From Natrialba taiwanensis DSM 12281 (GTDB lineage: Archaea; Halobacteriota; Halobacteria; Halobacteriales; Natrialbaceae), in assembly GCF_000337595.1 (NCBI RefSeq), contig NZ_AOIL01000012.1:21242-78530 (forward strand): a DNA stretch of 57,289 bases. Reading direction: 5' to 3'. Of this stretch, positions 49,321 through 57,289 are shown piece by piece. Numbering within the stretch: position 1 is the first letter of the stretch; the number at the start of each line of letters is the position of its first letter. The position numbers and the translations under genes were made by a program. The notes below the pieces were generated by a model. The model did no database searches. It was not told where the DNA came from and saw only the letters and a list, made by a program, of their open reading frames with translations.

Positions 49321-50901
49321 TTATCGTTCGACGACCGTCCCGCCACTCAGCCCCTCCCACTCGACGCGATAGCCGAGTTCAGCGAGCGCCGCGCTCGAAT
49401 CCGAGATGTCGTACTCCGCAAAGACCGCCTCGGCCTCCTCGAACGCCAGTCCTGACTCGAGTTCTGCGCGAAGCGCATCGAGCACCGCGGGCCGGACGAG
49501 CGTTCGCCCGATGAACTCGTGGTCCGGATAGCGCTTGTCGGCGAGCGCGTCCGTGCTGACGCCGTGGCGTGCTGCCAGGGTTTCGAGTTCAATCACGTCT
49601 GCGTCGGGTGTGAACTCGTCAGGTAGGTCGGCCGCGCTCTCGCGCACGAGGTCGGTCTCGTACTCCCGGAGCACGTCGACGATATCCTTGAGGCGAACGG
49701 TACCCGAGTAGGGGATTGCCCGGTGGTCGCGCGTCTCGATCTCCTCGCCGACGCCGAGCGATTCGTCGACGGCGACGAGGAGAGCGACGTCTTCCAGGGT
49801 CTCGAGTTGGGAGAGCTTCTTTTCGACGTATTCGGGGGTCCAAAACCCCATAATCTCGAAATAGACGCGGAAGTCGCCGCGGCCACCGTCTCCCGCGTCC
49901 GACGAGTTCCCGCGGGTGCTGCCAGCGGGACGATACTCGAACGCGAAGTCGGGGATCATCACCCGCGTGCCCGTCGCGAGGGGCTCGGGCTCGCGCACGA
50001 GATCCCAGTCGAGGCCGACCTGTGAGAAGCGGGCGGCGAAGTCGGCCTCGACGCTGCTATCGAAGGTCACGTCAGCGACCGGCTCGGCGTCGGGGACGCC
50101 CACGGGGTCTTCGTGGGAGAGCGAAAGCGTCCGCTCGGTGCCGCGGTCGTCGATGGTGGCTTCGAGGTGCCACTCGTCGGCCTTCGCGATCGTCCGGAGG
50201 AGCCGCGCGAAGCGGGTGCCGTACCGCCGGGTTGCCCGGAAGAGGTGCGTCGGGCCGGTGACGACGATCTTACGGTTACTCGCGATGTCGCCCGTCGTCC
50301 CGACCGCGGCGTCCGGGTTGTGAATTTCGTACATCAATCGCAGCCGCTTAATCGCCGACACCAGCGCCTTGGGATCGTTCGAGCGCACGCGCACCTCGGT
50401 CGCGTCGAACAGCGCCGTCTGAGCCAGCGAGAGGTTGTACTGGGCGAGCAGGCCGTCCGGATCCCAACGGGGCTCGACCGATGCGAGGACCTGCCGATCG
50501 TCGAGGTCGGCGTACAGCGCGTGCTCGAGTTCGTCCGCCGAGAGCGAGAGCGACTCGCCGGCGCGGATGAGTGCCATCGCGCGTTCGTCCCGATCCACGA
50601 CGTCGACGGACTCGGCGGCTTCGAAGGCGGCTTTGCGGGCGCGTTCGGGGTCGATCGCGGCGTCGGTTTCGAATGTCGACTCGCGCTCGACGAGCGCCGA
50701 CAGGCCGCGGACGAGTTTGAAGTCGTCCGCATCGCGCTCGAGGTCCGTCAGAGCCGACTCGAGCGTCGCCCGCCGCTCGCCGACGTGGCCCTGATAGGTG
50801 CCGATGACGCGGGCGGCGAGCGGGCGGTGCTCGCGCGTCGCGAACTGCGGATGGAAACCGCCGCCGGCGCGGGAGACGCGCAGCAGGTCCTTCGTCAGCA
50901 T
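49321..50901 (-). CDS. bax1: Bax1 nuclease (DUF790)
   Basis: A 526-residue DUF790 protein, the nuclease partner of archaeal XPB. The N-terminal region (MLTKDLLRVSRAGGG, then helices that bind XPB) leads to a C-terminal nuclease core with MIPDFAFEYRPAG and VYFEIMGFWTPEYVEKKLSQL, which hold the acidic PD-(D/E)xK-like residues. Together with XPB it should unwind and cut damaged DNA. The xpb gene is usually adjacent but here lies 1.6 kb away at 52534, on the same strand, with two plus-strand genes between. Confidence 0.92.
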   Translation of the reverse strand: MLTKDLLRVSRAGGGFHPQFATREHRPLAARVIGTYQGHVGERRATLESALTDLERDADDFKLVRGLSALVERESTFETDAAIDPERARKAAFEAAESVDVVDRDERAMALIRAGESLSLSADELEHALYADLDDRQVLASVEPRWDPDGLLAQYNLSLAQTALFDATEVRVRSNDPKALVSAIKRLRLMYEIHNPDAAVGTTGDIASNRKIVVTGPTHLFRATRRYGTRFARLLRTIAKADEWHLEATIDDRGTERTLSLSHEDPVGVPDAEPVADVTFDSSVEADFAARFSQVGLDWDLVREPEPLATGTRVMIPDFAFEYRPAGSTRGNSSDAGDGGRGDFRVYFEIMGFWTPEYVEKKLSQLETLEDVALLVAVDESLGVGEEIETRDHRAIPYSGTVRLKDIVDVLREYETDLVRESAADLPDEFTPDADVIELETLAARHGVSTDALADKRYPDHEFIGRTLVRPAVLDALRAELESGLAFEEAEAVFAEYDISDSSAALAELGYRVEWEGLSGGTVVER

Positions 50902-51003
50902 CTAAGTGTTGTTCCGGGCGAGGATACCAAAAGTGGCGCGGCTGCCGCGACCCCGTCCGACGAACTTGGAAAGAATCTTTAGGGGACGTTCCACCGTTGA
51001 CCT

Positions 51004-51891
51004 GTGAACGCACTCCAACTACAGGGGACTTCGGACGAAGCCGTCCCGACGCTTACAGACATCATACCGGCGATTATCGACGGCGTGACGATCGCCGGGC
51101 TGTTCCTCGTCTCGTTCGCGGTTCTCTACTGGCTCGGCAAATCCGTCGTCATCGGTCTCACCGAACGAGCGCTCGAACGCAGAGGGTTCAATCAGGGACT
51201 CATCTCCCTCGCGCGGAGCATCGTCTCCGCGCTCGTGTTGCTTGGCGCGATCGCACTCGCCGCCACCATCGCCGGCTTCGGGATGGTTCTCGTCGGTCTC
51301 TCAGCGCTCGGCGGTGCCGTCGTCCTCGCCGTCGGGTTCGCGGCCCAGGACCTGATCGCGAACTTCGTCGCCGGCATCTTCATCGTCAAGGACGAACCGT
51401 TCACCGTCGGCGATACCATCGAGTGGGACGACAACCGGGGTATCGTCCGCGATATCCAACTGCGCGTCACGCGCCTCGAAACGCTCGACAACGAACTCGT
51501 GACGGTCCCCAACTCCGAACTCGCGAACTCGGTGCTCGTCAACTCGACGCGAAACGGCTTGCTCCGAGTGTCCTACGAGTTCGGCATCAGCTACGACGAT
51601 GACATCGAGCGGGCCCGCACAGCGATTATCGACGAGGCCGAGCGGGTTCCGGGCGCGCTCACGGACCCTGCGCCGTCGGTGGCAGTCACCGATCTCGGCG
51701 ATTCGTCGGTCGTCCTTTCCGGCCGCCTCTGGATCGACCCGGTCGAGCATCGACCGCCAGCCGCGCGAACCGCGTTCGTCGAAGCCGTCAAGGAACGCTT
51801 CGACGCCGAGGGAATCGATATGCCGTATCCGCACGCTGAACTCGCGGGGGAAGTCACGATCGACGAACGCACCGAAACGAGATCTGCGTAG
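51004..51891 (+). CDS. MscS-family mechanosensitive channel
   Basis: A 295-residue small-conductance channel: three membrane helices (about residues 22-45, 68-92, 95-125), the pore helix with GGAVVLAVGFAAQDLIANFVAG, then a beta domain (EPFTVGDTIEW, TVPNSELANSVLVN) and a C-terminal alpha/beta domain. It should relieve osmotic downshock. GTG 51004 is used; TCTTTAGG (50975-50982) is about 27 bases upstream. The gene lies between bax1 and xpb on the opposite strand. Confidence 0.92.
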   Translation: MNALQLQGTSDEAVPTLTDIIPAIIDGVTIAGLFLVSFAVLYWLGKSVVIGLTERALERRGFNQGLISLARSIVSALVLLGAIALAATIAGFGMVLVGLSALGGAVVLAVGFAAQDLIANFVAGIFIVKDEPFTVGDTIEWDDNRGIVRDIQLRVTRLETLDNELVTVPNSELANSVLVNSTRNGLLRVSYEFGISYDDDIERARTAIIDEAERVPGALTDPAPSVAVTDLGDSSVVLSGRLWIDPVEHRPPAARTAFVEAVKERFDAEGIDMPYPHAELAGEVTIDERTETRSA

Positions 51892-52063
51892 ACTCATCCC
51901 GTGTGGAGATCGAGGGTACCCGGTCTCAACCCTCGGTATCGGAGTCGGAGCCCATATCCATCATCGAGCGCAGGTCCGTTACTGACACCGGTATTGCGTT
52001 ACTTCCACTTCGGGTCATCCGTCCACCGACGAGGTGATATCTATCTGTCCTGTCGGTGTCAGA

Positions 52064-52363
52064 ATGAAACGACGATCGCTGCTCGCCGCGTCTGGAACCG
52101 CACTGGTCGCCCTCTCTGCGGGCTGTTCGGATATCGTTTCCAGCGACGAGCAGGAAACGTATTCGTTCGGCGTGTATAACGGCTCGCGCGTTGCATACGA
52201 GTTCAAAATCCGGGTTGGGAACGAACGAGAGACGTGGTTTCACGAGGAAACACTCGAACTGGATGCTGAAATGGCGAACGAGGAGATCCCGATCGACGAT
52301 GTCCCCGTCTCCTTTACCCTCGAAATCGACGCCGTTGCCGAGGAAGAGCAAGAGTTTCCGTGA
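52064..52363 (+). CDS. small haloarchaeal lipoprotein, possibly cut short by UGA
   Basis: A 99-residue product: MKRRSLLAASGTALVALSAGC is a signal with lipobox LSAGC (Cys at residue 21), then a beta-rich domain (YSFGVYNGSRVAYEFKIRV, VPVSFTLEIDAVAEEEQEFP). It should be lipid-anchored outside the membrane. The frame continues with protein-like sequence past the TGA at 52361, and EFP-Trp-P is a usual ending in relatives as I recall them, so this may be a truncated form. ATG 52064 is in a Lys/Arg-rich signal start. Confidence 0.75.
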   Translation: MKRRSLLAASGTALVALSAGCSDIVSSDEQETYSFGVYNGSRVAYEFKIRVGNERETWFHEETLELDAEMANEEIPIDDVPVSFTLEIDAVAEEEQEFP

Positions 52364-52459
52364 CCGGCGTCGTACGCCGAGTTAGGATCGCTCTCCCAGC
52401 ACATGGATCTCTGATACGAACCGACGCTCGATCAGGAAATCGTCATCGAGGGCGAGTAA
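52364..52459 (+). pseudogene. in-frame continuation of the lipoprotein beyond UGA codons
   Basis: In the same frame as the lipoprotein, 16 codons (PASYAELGSLSQHMDL) follow the TGA at 52361-52363, then a second TGA (52412-52414) and 14 codons (YEPTLDQEIVIEGE) ending in TAA 52457-52459. Third positions and composition look coding. Both TGA fall where Trp would suit (EFP-W-P, MDL-W-YEP), as if TGG had mutated to TGA twice. No shift of frame is needed. Confidence 0.5.
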
Positions 52460-52533
52460 CACCGCACCCACAACGCACCGCTGAATCGGGGCTCAGCGGT
52501 CGGTTCGAAGCTGAATTGCGACTCCGCGGGCCG

Positions 52534-54198
52534 TTACGATCGCCGTTCGGCGGTGTTCTCCTCCGACGTTTCCGCGCTCACGACCTCGTAGAGAATCGCC
52601 CGACCGGCGCGGGCCGCGGCGATTTCGTCTTTCTCCTCGTTCCTTTTCGTCTTCTCAGTGTTGCCCTCGTCTTCGGATTCGGATACGGATGCGTCGACGA
52701 CCCCATCCGCTCCGAGTTCACCGCCCGACTTCGGCCTGAGTACCCGCCCCAGTCGCTGGGTGAACTCGCGCTCGCTGCCGCTGCCCGAGAGGACGACGGC
52801 GACGTTGGCGTCCGGCACGTCCACGCCCTCGTCTAACACGTTCGATGTCGCGATCCGGGAGTACGTCCCGTCGCGAAAGCGGTCCAGGATCTCGCGTCGC
52901 TCCGCCGCCCCGGTCTGGTGGGTGATCGTCGGGACGAGAAAGCGCTCGCTCACGTCGTAGGCCAGGTCGTTGTAGGCGGTGAAGATGATGATCCGGTCGT
53001 CGCGGTGGTCGTCGAGAATGTCCTGCAGCGCGTCGAGTTTGGCCTCGCTGCCGCGGGCGATTTCGCGGGCGCGCTGGCGGGCGAGCAGCGCCTCCCGTGC
53101 TTCGGGATCGTTCCCCGAGCGCTTGACGAGTTCTCGATAGTCCGAGCCGCTTTGCATCCGGATATTCGATCGGGCGAGATAGTCGGCGAAGACCTGCTGT
53201 TTTTCGTCGTACTCCGCTCGTTCGGCCGGCGTGAGCGACACCTCGAGTCGCTTGAGGTCGTAGGCGGCGAGGTGGTCGCCCGCCAGTTCGTCGACCGCGA
53301 CGCGGTGGACGAGCGGGCCGACGATTTCGGCGACGATCTCGTGGGCCTCGTCCGGCCGTTCGAACGTCGCGGTGAGCCCGAGTCGAGCGGGTGCGGCGAG
53401 CAGGCGGGCGATTTCGCGGTACCCTTCGCCGCCAAGGTGGTGGACCTCGTCAAAGACGACCAGTCCGAACCGGTCGCCGACCGCATCGGCCTTGAGGTAC
53501 GCCGAGTCGTACGTCGACACCGTGATCGGTTCCAGTCGCTGTTCGCCCCCGCCGAAGCGACCGATCGGACAGTTGAACTCGCGCTCGAGTTCGCGTTCCC
53601 ACTGTTCGAGCAGGTCGATCGTCGGGACGACGACGAGGGTCGGGACGGCCAGCCGTTCGATGGCCGCGAGTGCGATGACGGTTTTCCCGCTGCCAGTGGG
53701 GAGTTCGAGGATGCCGGCGGGGGCGCGAGCGCGGGCGAGCGGGCCGTCGTCGCCCGGGGCTGGCACGTCGGCCCACCGGTCGGTTTCGAGCCAGTCGGTG
53801 AGCGCCTCGCGCTGGTACGCGCGGAGTTCGTAGGCCGAATGCAGGACGGGATCCGAATCCGAACCCGGTGACGACTCTGAATCCGAACCTGAACTCGAGG
53901 CCGAAAGCGCAGGCAGGTCGAGAACGCGATCATCGATCCCGACGGCCGAGTCCGCTTCGGAGTCGGTTTCGAGCGCAGCGAGTCCGCGACGAAGCGCGGC
54001 GTACCGGAACGCTGGCACGCGCCAGCCGTCCGTTCGAGGATCGCGCTCGAGTTCACTGTCGGAGACGGTGCGTCGGAGCGACTCGGCGGTCGCGGGATCG
54101 AGTTCCGGAAGCCGAACCGTTCCGTCCTCGTAGTGGAGTTCGACGGGGGACGTGTCCGAGGTCCGCGTCACGCTCGATGGTCGGGGAGAGAGATACAT
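52534..54198 (-). CDS. rad25: XPB-type DNA helicase
   Basis: A 554-residue SF2 helicase of the archaeal XPB family. Walker A LPTGSGKT (residues 166-173), DEVHH (250-254), SAT-like TATF motif (LGLTATFERP), the RED-like region, and motifs V and VI (ATSNVLDEGVDVPDA; FTQRLGRVLRP) are all present. An N-terminal damage-recognition-like domain and an acidic Ser-rich linker (residues 80-118) precede the motor. It should act with Bax1 in nucleotide excision or repair. The start at ATG 54198 lacks a clear TATA; GTG 54171 is possible. Confidence 0.92.
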   Translation of the reverse strand: MYLSPRPSSVTRTSDTSPVELHYEDGTVRLPELDPATAESLRRTVSDSELERDPRTDGWRVPAFRYAALRRGLAALETDSEADSAVGIDDRVLDLPALSASSSGSDSESSPGSDSDPVLHSAYELRAYQREALTDWLETDRWADVPAPGDDGPLARARAPAGILELPTGSGKTVIALAAIERLAVPTLVVVPTIDLLEQWERELEREFNCPIGRFGGGEQRLEPITVSTYDSAYLKADAVGDRFGLVVFDEVHHLGGEGYREIARLLAAPARLGLTATFERPDEAHEIVAEIVGPLVHRVAVDELAGDHLAAYDLKRLEVSLTPAERAEYDEKQQVFADYLARSNIRMQSGSDYRELVKRSGNDPEAREALLARQRAREIARGSEAKLDALQDILDDHRDDRIIIFTAYNDLAYDVSERFLVPTITHQTGAAERREILDRFRDGTYSRIATSNVLDEGVDVPDANVAVVLSGSGSEREFTQRLGRVLRPKSGGELGADGVVDASVSESEDEGNTEKTKRNEEKDEIAAARAGRAILYEVVSAETSEENTAERRS

Positions 54199-54240
54199 AT
54201 ACTGTTGGATGGGCGGCGCTGTCGCGCGGGGACCGGAGTC

Positions 54241-54292
54241 GACACGCGGGCCAGCATGGGTGCTTCGACACGCGGGATAATGTGGGTGCGGA
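54241..54292. repeat. 26-base imperfect tandem repeat upstream of the SRPBCC gene
   Basis: Units 54241-54266 and 54267-54292 both begin GACACGCGGG and carry GGTGC at the same offset; about 18 of 26 bases match. The second unit contains GATAATG, a TATA-like element about 30 bases before the ATG at 54306. It may be a duplicated control site or a neutral duplication. Confidence 0.4.
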
Positions 54293-54305
54293 GACGAGGT
54301 GTGGT

Positions 54306-54788
54306 ATGCCGACGTACCGACACACCTCCGTCGTTCCCGTCGACTTTGCGACCGTGTGGGTGTTTTACGACGCTATCGAGGGATTAGAGGCACTGACACC
54401 CGAATGGCTCGGTGGCCGCGTGTCTCGGGTCGTCGGGCCGGACGGAACGGTCGCCCCGGACGAGTTCCGCGTCGGGACGGAAGTCCACCTGACGATTCAG
54501 CCGTTCAATTGCGCTTTCCTTCCGGAACGCGAGTGGGTCGTTTCGATCACCGACCGCGAAGTGAGCGACGACCGTGCGGGATTCGTCGACGAGCAGGTTG
54601 ACGACCGTGGCCCGTTCGAGACCTGGCGACACACTCACCGGTTCGCGGCGCTTGACGGCGACACCGTTCTCCATGATCGGATAACGTACCGCGTGCCGAC
54701 CGCGGGAGACCTTCCCGTGATGACGCCGTTTCTCGCGGGATTCCTCCGGTATCGCCATCGCCGAACTCGCGCGTTGCTCGCCGAGTAA
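54306..54788 (+). CDS. SRPBCC-family ligand-binding protein
   Basis: A 160-residue START/SRPBCC helix-grip protein: YRHTSVVPVDFATVWVFYDAIEGLEALTPEW at the start, EVHLTIQPFNCAFLPEREWVVSI in the central strands, DTVLHDRITYRVPTAGD and a C-terminal long helix FLRYRHRRTRALLAE. It binds a hydrophobic ligand or aids cyclisation/cell-division-inhibitor-like reactions; none is indicated. ATG 54306 follows GATAATG by about 30 bases. Divergent from xpb. Confidence 0.85.
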   Translation: MPTYRHTSVVPVDFATVWVFYDAIEGLEALTPEWLGGRVSRVVGPDGTVAPDEFRVGTEVHLTIQPFNCAFLPEREWVVSITDREVSDDRAGFVDEQVDDRGPFETWRHTHRFAALDGDTVLHDRITYRVPTAGDLPVMTPFLAGFLRYRHRRTRALLAE

Positions 54789-54996
54789 CGCACCGTCGTT
54801 CGCGCGAGTTCAGCGAGGAGTCGACTGTTGATCCCGTGTAATCCTCGTTTCACGTCCGACCCGCTACTGAGGGGATTGTCAGTCGCAATACGGTCTCTCG
54901 CCGCCGACAGCGGGCAGTATACCGACGGTCGGTGGAGCGGTGACGACGCAAGCGGCTACCTCAACCCTTTTAGTATCGCTGTTCGTTGACCTGAAC

Positions 54997-56265
54997 ATGA
55001 GCGAAGACGAGGGCACGAACACGCCAGCCCAGGGTGTCCCGTCCGACGAGGAATCCTCCGAGACGACGGCCGACGCCGACGTTGTGTCCGCTGTCGAGGA
55101 CTCGGAATCCGACGCCGAATCGCCGGCGGAATCGACCGCGGCGGACGCTCCCGCCGCGTCGGATCGGACGGATGACACGACCGACGCTGCCGAATCGGGA
55201 TCGGAATCGGAACCGAAGCCAACGAACAATACTGACGCCCCAGCCGATGCAGACGAGACGACCGAGTCGGAGGTGAGCCAGTCGGCGACGAGTGCAGACA
55301 CGTCCGCATCATCCGCATCATCCGAATCGACCCAACCGGCCGAACCGACCGAATCGGACAGTTCCACAGACCCACCGTCCGATGTCCAGCAACTCATCGA
55401 CCGCGTCACCGCCTACGACGACGATCTCGCCCAGACCGTCAACGCCGTCGTCGAACACGCCCGCGACCTCTCGACCACCGTCGACCACCAGCGCGCCGAA
55501 CTCGAGGACCTCACCGAACGCGTCGAGGCCCAGGCCGAAACGATCGGCGACCTGCAGGACGAACTCGAGGCGCGCGAGGAGACGCTGGCGGAGGACGAAG
55601 CGCAACTCGAGGAGTACGAGGCGGAGATCGAGGATCTGAAGGGGCGACTCAAGCGCAAACAGGCCGACTTCCAGAACTACAAGAAGCGCGCGAAGAAACG
55701 CCAGGACCAGATCAAAGACCGCGCGACCGAGGACCTCGTCGAGCGCCTCATCGGCGTCCGCGACAACCTGAAACGCGCACTCGAGGAGGGCAGCGACGAC
55801 GTGGACGGCCTTCGAGACGGCGTCGAAATGACGCTTCGCGAGTTCGATCGCATTCTCGAGGACGAGAACGTGACCGAGATCGATCCCGACCCGGGCACCG
55901 CGACGGACCCGCAGCGCCACGAAGTGATGATGCAAGTCGACAGCGAGCAGCCCGAGGGAACGGTCGCGGACGTCTACACCCCCGGCTACGAGATGGGCGA
56001 CAAAGTCATCCAGAACGCACAGGTGACGGTGTCGAACGGTGAACTCGCAGGTGAGAGTGCCGGCAGTGAGGAGAGTGACGACAGCGACGGTGCTGGCGGC
56101 ACCGGCGGTGAAGACACGGATGGATCCGGTGAACCGACTGCAGCCGCTGAGGACACTGCTACAGACGCTGCGGCCGACGAGTCAGGAGCGGCTGCAACTG
56201 CAGGGACGGGCACGGACGACGGCGCTGGCGGCGAAGATGCATCGAGTGTGTCCGAGAGCGAGTAG
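54997..56265 (+). CDS. grpE: GrpE nucleotide-exchange factor with long acidic extensions
   Basis: A 422-residue GrpE, about twice the bacterial size. The core runs from a coiled coil (about 150-225, with Glu/Lys heptads) to the four-helix and beta domain (LIGVRDNLKRALEEG, RHEVMMQVDSEQPEGTVADVYTPGYEMGDKVIQNAQVTV). It releases ADP from DnaK. Residues 1-145 and the last 80 are Asp/Ser/Thr/Glu- and Gly/Ala-rich and disordered. Start at ATG 54997, about 27 bases after TTTTAGT (54968-54974). dnaK is not the next gene; SPFH follows. Confidence 0.93.
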   Translation: MSEDEGTNTPAQGVPSDEESSETTADADVVSAVEDSESDAESPAESTAADAPAASDRTDDTTDAAESGSESEPKPTNNTDAPADADETTESEVSQSATSADTSASSASSESTQPAEPTESDSSTDPPSDVQQLIDRVTAYDDDLAQTVNAVVEHARDLSTTVDHQRAELEDLTERVEAQAETIGDLQDELEAREETLAEDEAQLEEYEAEIEDLKGRLKRKQADFQNYKKRAKKRQDQIKDRATEDLVERLIGVRDNLKRALEEGSDDVDGLRDGVEMTLREFDRILEDENVTEIDPDPGTATDPQRHEVMMQVDSEQPEGTVADVYTPGYEMGDKVIQNAQVTVSNGELAGESAGSEESDDSDGAGGTGGEDTDGSGEPTAAAEDTATDAAADESGAAATAGTGTDDGAGGEDASSVSESE

Positions 56266-56437
56266 GTGACAGGAGCGTCAAACGTAGCCTTGCTGCGAGG
56301 AACCGGAATGCGGCGCAGAATCTATTGGTAACGAGGCACTCACGATGATATACGCGATTTGGGAACGGGGCGAACACGGCGCGCTGCGCTGACAGACCAC
56401 ACCAAGAGTTATTCGCCCGGCGGCCCTAGTATTCCTG

Positions 56438-57289
56438 ATGGAGACACTGTCATACGGTACCCTGTCTCAAAACCTGCAATTACAGCTACCGCTGCAGGTA
56501 CAACTCGACGATCCACTCCTCATCGCCGGGGCACTCGTCCTCGCAGTTGTGGTGGTCACCGTCTGGTCGATGGTCGAGATCGTCGACGCGTACAACAGGG
56601 CCGCACTCACCGTTTTCGGCGAGTACCGCAAGCTTCTGGAGCCGGGACTCAACATCGTGCCGCCGTTCGTCTCGCGTGTCTACACCTTCGACATGCGAAC
56701 ACAGACGATCGACGTTCCCAGCCAGGAGGCGATCACCCGGGACAACTCACCCGTCACCGCCGACGCCGTCGTCTACATCCGCGTCATGGACGCGACCCGG
56801 GCCTTCCTCGAAGTCGACGACTACAAAAACGCCGTCTCGAATCTCTCCCAAACCACCCTGCGCGCCGTGCTCGGCGACATGGAACTCGACGACACGTTGT
56901 CCCGCCGCGAACTGATTAACGAGCGCATTCGGCAGGAACTCGACGAACCCACCGACGAGTGGGGTATCCGCGTCGAGTCCGTCGAAGTCCGCGAGGTCAA
57001 TCCGTCGCCGGACGTCCAGCACGCGATGGAACAACAGACCTCTGCCGAGCGCAAACGCCGCGCCATGATCCTCGAAGCCCAGGGCGAACGCCGCAGCGCC
57101 GTCGAGACGGCCGAAGGTGATAAACAGTCGAATATCATCCGCGCTCAGGGTGAAAAGCAGAGCCAGATCCTCGAAGCGCAGGGTGACTCCATTTCGACCG
57201 TCCTGCGCGCTCGCTCGGCCGAATCCATGGGCGAACGCGCCGTCATCGACAAAGGCATGGACACGCTCGCCGATATCGGCCAGGGCGAG
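56438..57289 (+). CDS. SPFH/band 7 (stomatin/HflK-like) membrane protein, partial
   Basis: The frame from ATG 56438 is open to the window edge (284 codons visible, C-terminus missing). One membrane helix (about residues 26-47, LLIAGALVLAVVVVTVW) is followed by a band 7 domain: VFGEYRKLLEPGLNIVPPFV, MRTQTIDVPSQEAITRDNSPVTADAVVYI and a long charged coiled coil with ILEAQGERRSAVETAEGDKQ. This family forms ring scaffolds that organise membrane proteases. TTATTC at about 56409-56414 is near 28 bases upstream. A NfeD-like protein often follows but lies outside the window. Confidence 0.92.
   Translation, partial: METLSYGTLSQNLQLQLPLQVQLDDPLLIAGALVLAVVVVTVWSMVEIVDAYNRAALTVFGEYRKLLEPGLNIVPPFVSRVYTFDMRTQTIDVPSQEAITRDNSPVTADAVVYIRVMDATRAFLEVDDYKNAVSNLSQTTLRAVLGDMELDDTLSRRELINERIRQELDEPTDEWGIRVESVEVREVNPSPDVQHAMEQQTSAERKRRAMILEAQGERRSAVETAEGDKQSNIIRAQGEKQSQILEAQGDSISTVLRARSAESMGERAVIDKGMDTLADIGQGE

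Noticed and set aside
52361..52363. UGA as selenocysteine in the lipoprotein
   Set aside because: No Cys/Sec catalytic context is present, haloarchaea are not known for selenocysteine use, and Trp fits both positions better.

Overview
The window reads as chromosomal DNA of a halophilic archaeon. The proteins are strongly acidic, third codon positions are rich in G and C, and many genes have a TATA-like element about 26-30 bases before the start codon, as leaderless transcripts do. Marker proteins are archaeal: SecE/Spt5, an XPB-type helicase with Bax1, Get3, endonuclease V, a geranylgeranyl reductase and PAC2. The gene families fit the Natrinema/Haloterrigena/Natronorubrum group, but that placement is an inference from general resemblance. 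I saw no CRISPR array, rRNA, complete insertion sequence or prophage.

Layout. 0-3.7 kb: semi-phosphorylative Entner-Doudoroff genes (KDPG aldolase, glucose dehydrogenase, gluconate dehydratase) with related promoter elements. 3.9-7.1 kb: Tat-exported HtrA protease, F420-dependent oxidoreductase, an acidic small protein and the overlapping secE-nusG pair. 7.2-13.5 kb: zinc-finger protein, PHP phosphoesterase, the DUF5788-polX-Mut7C operon, AN1-rhomboid and endonuclease V. 13.6-16.6 kb: MATE exporter, SDR enzyme, small winged helix. 16.8-18.3 kb: a decayed patch with an SLC13 transporter remnant and a frameshifted universal stress protein. 18.3-30.4 kb: Get3, DUF2267-UspA, aminotransferase, CinA, several membrane proteins, a ThDP enzyme, CPBP and DUF63 proteins, an inositol phosphatase and a divergent type II methionine aminopeptidase.

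30.5-36.4 kb: tRNA-Leu(CAA), a NikR-like regulator divergent from a His-rich nickel permease, an aspartoacylase-like enzyme, a long REP/MITE-like hairpin, then a CBS protein and a monothiol glutaredoxin that share an identical dyad operator. 36.5-48.2 kb: a Tat protein, WecB coupled to a 57-residue CxxC protein, a PAPS-reductase-like protein behind a perfect palindrome, AGE epimerase, AKR, geranylgeranyl reductase, PAC2 and an overlapping Nop2/RsmB methyltransferase pair. 48.4-57.3 kb: a degenerate MBL protein, Bax1 and XPB separated by MscS and a lipoprotein interrupted by UGA codons, an SRPBCC protein, an extended GrpE and a stomatin/HflK protein cut by the window edge.

Best candidates for something new: the GTCTAT-N13-ATAGAC dyads before the CBS and glutaredoxin genes; the tiny CxxC gene fused by stop/start overlap to wecB; a lipoprotein whose reading frame continues past two UGA codons at probable Trp positions; the TTAC-N10-GTAA elements in the sugar genes; and mini-ORFs whose stop codons overlap the next start.
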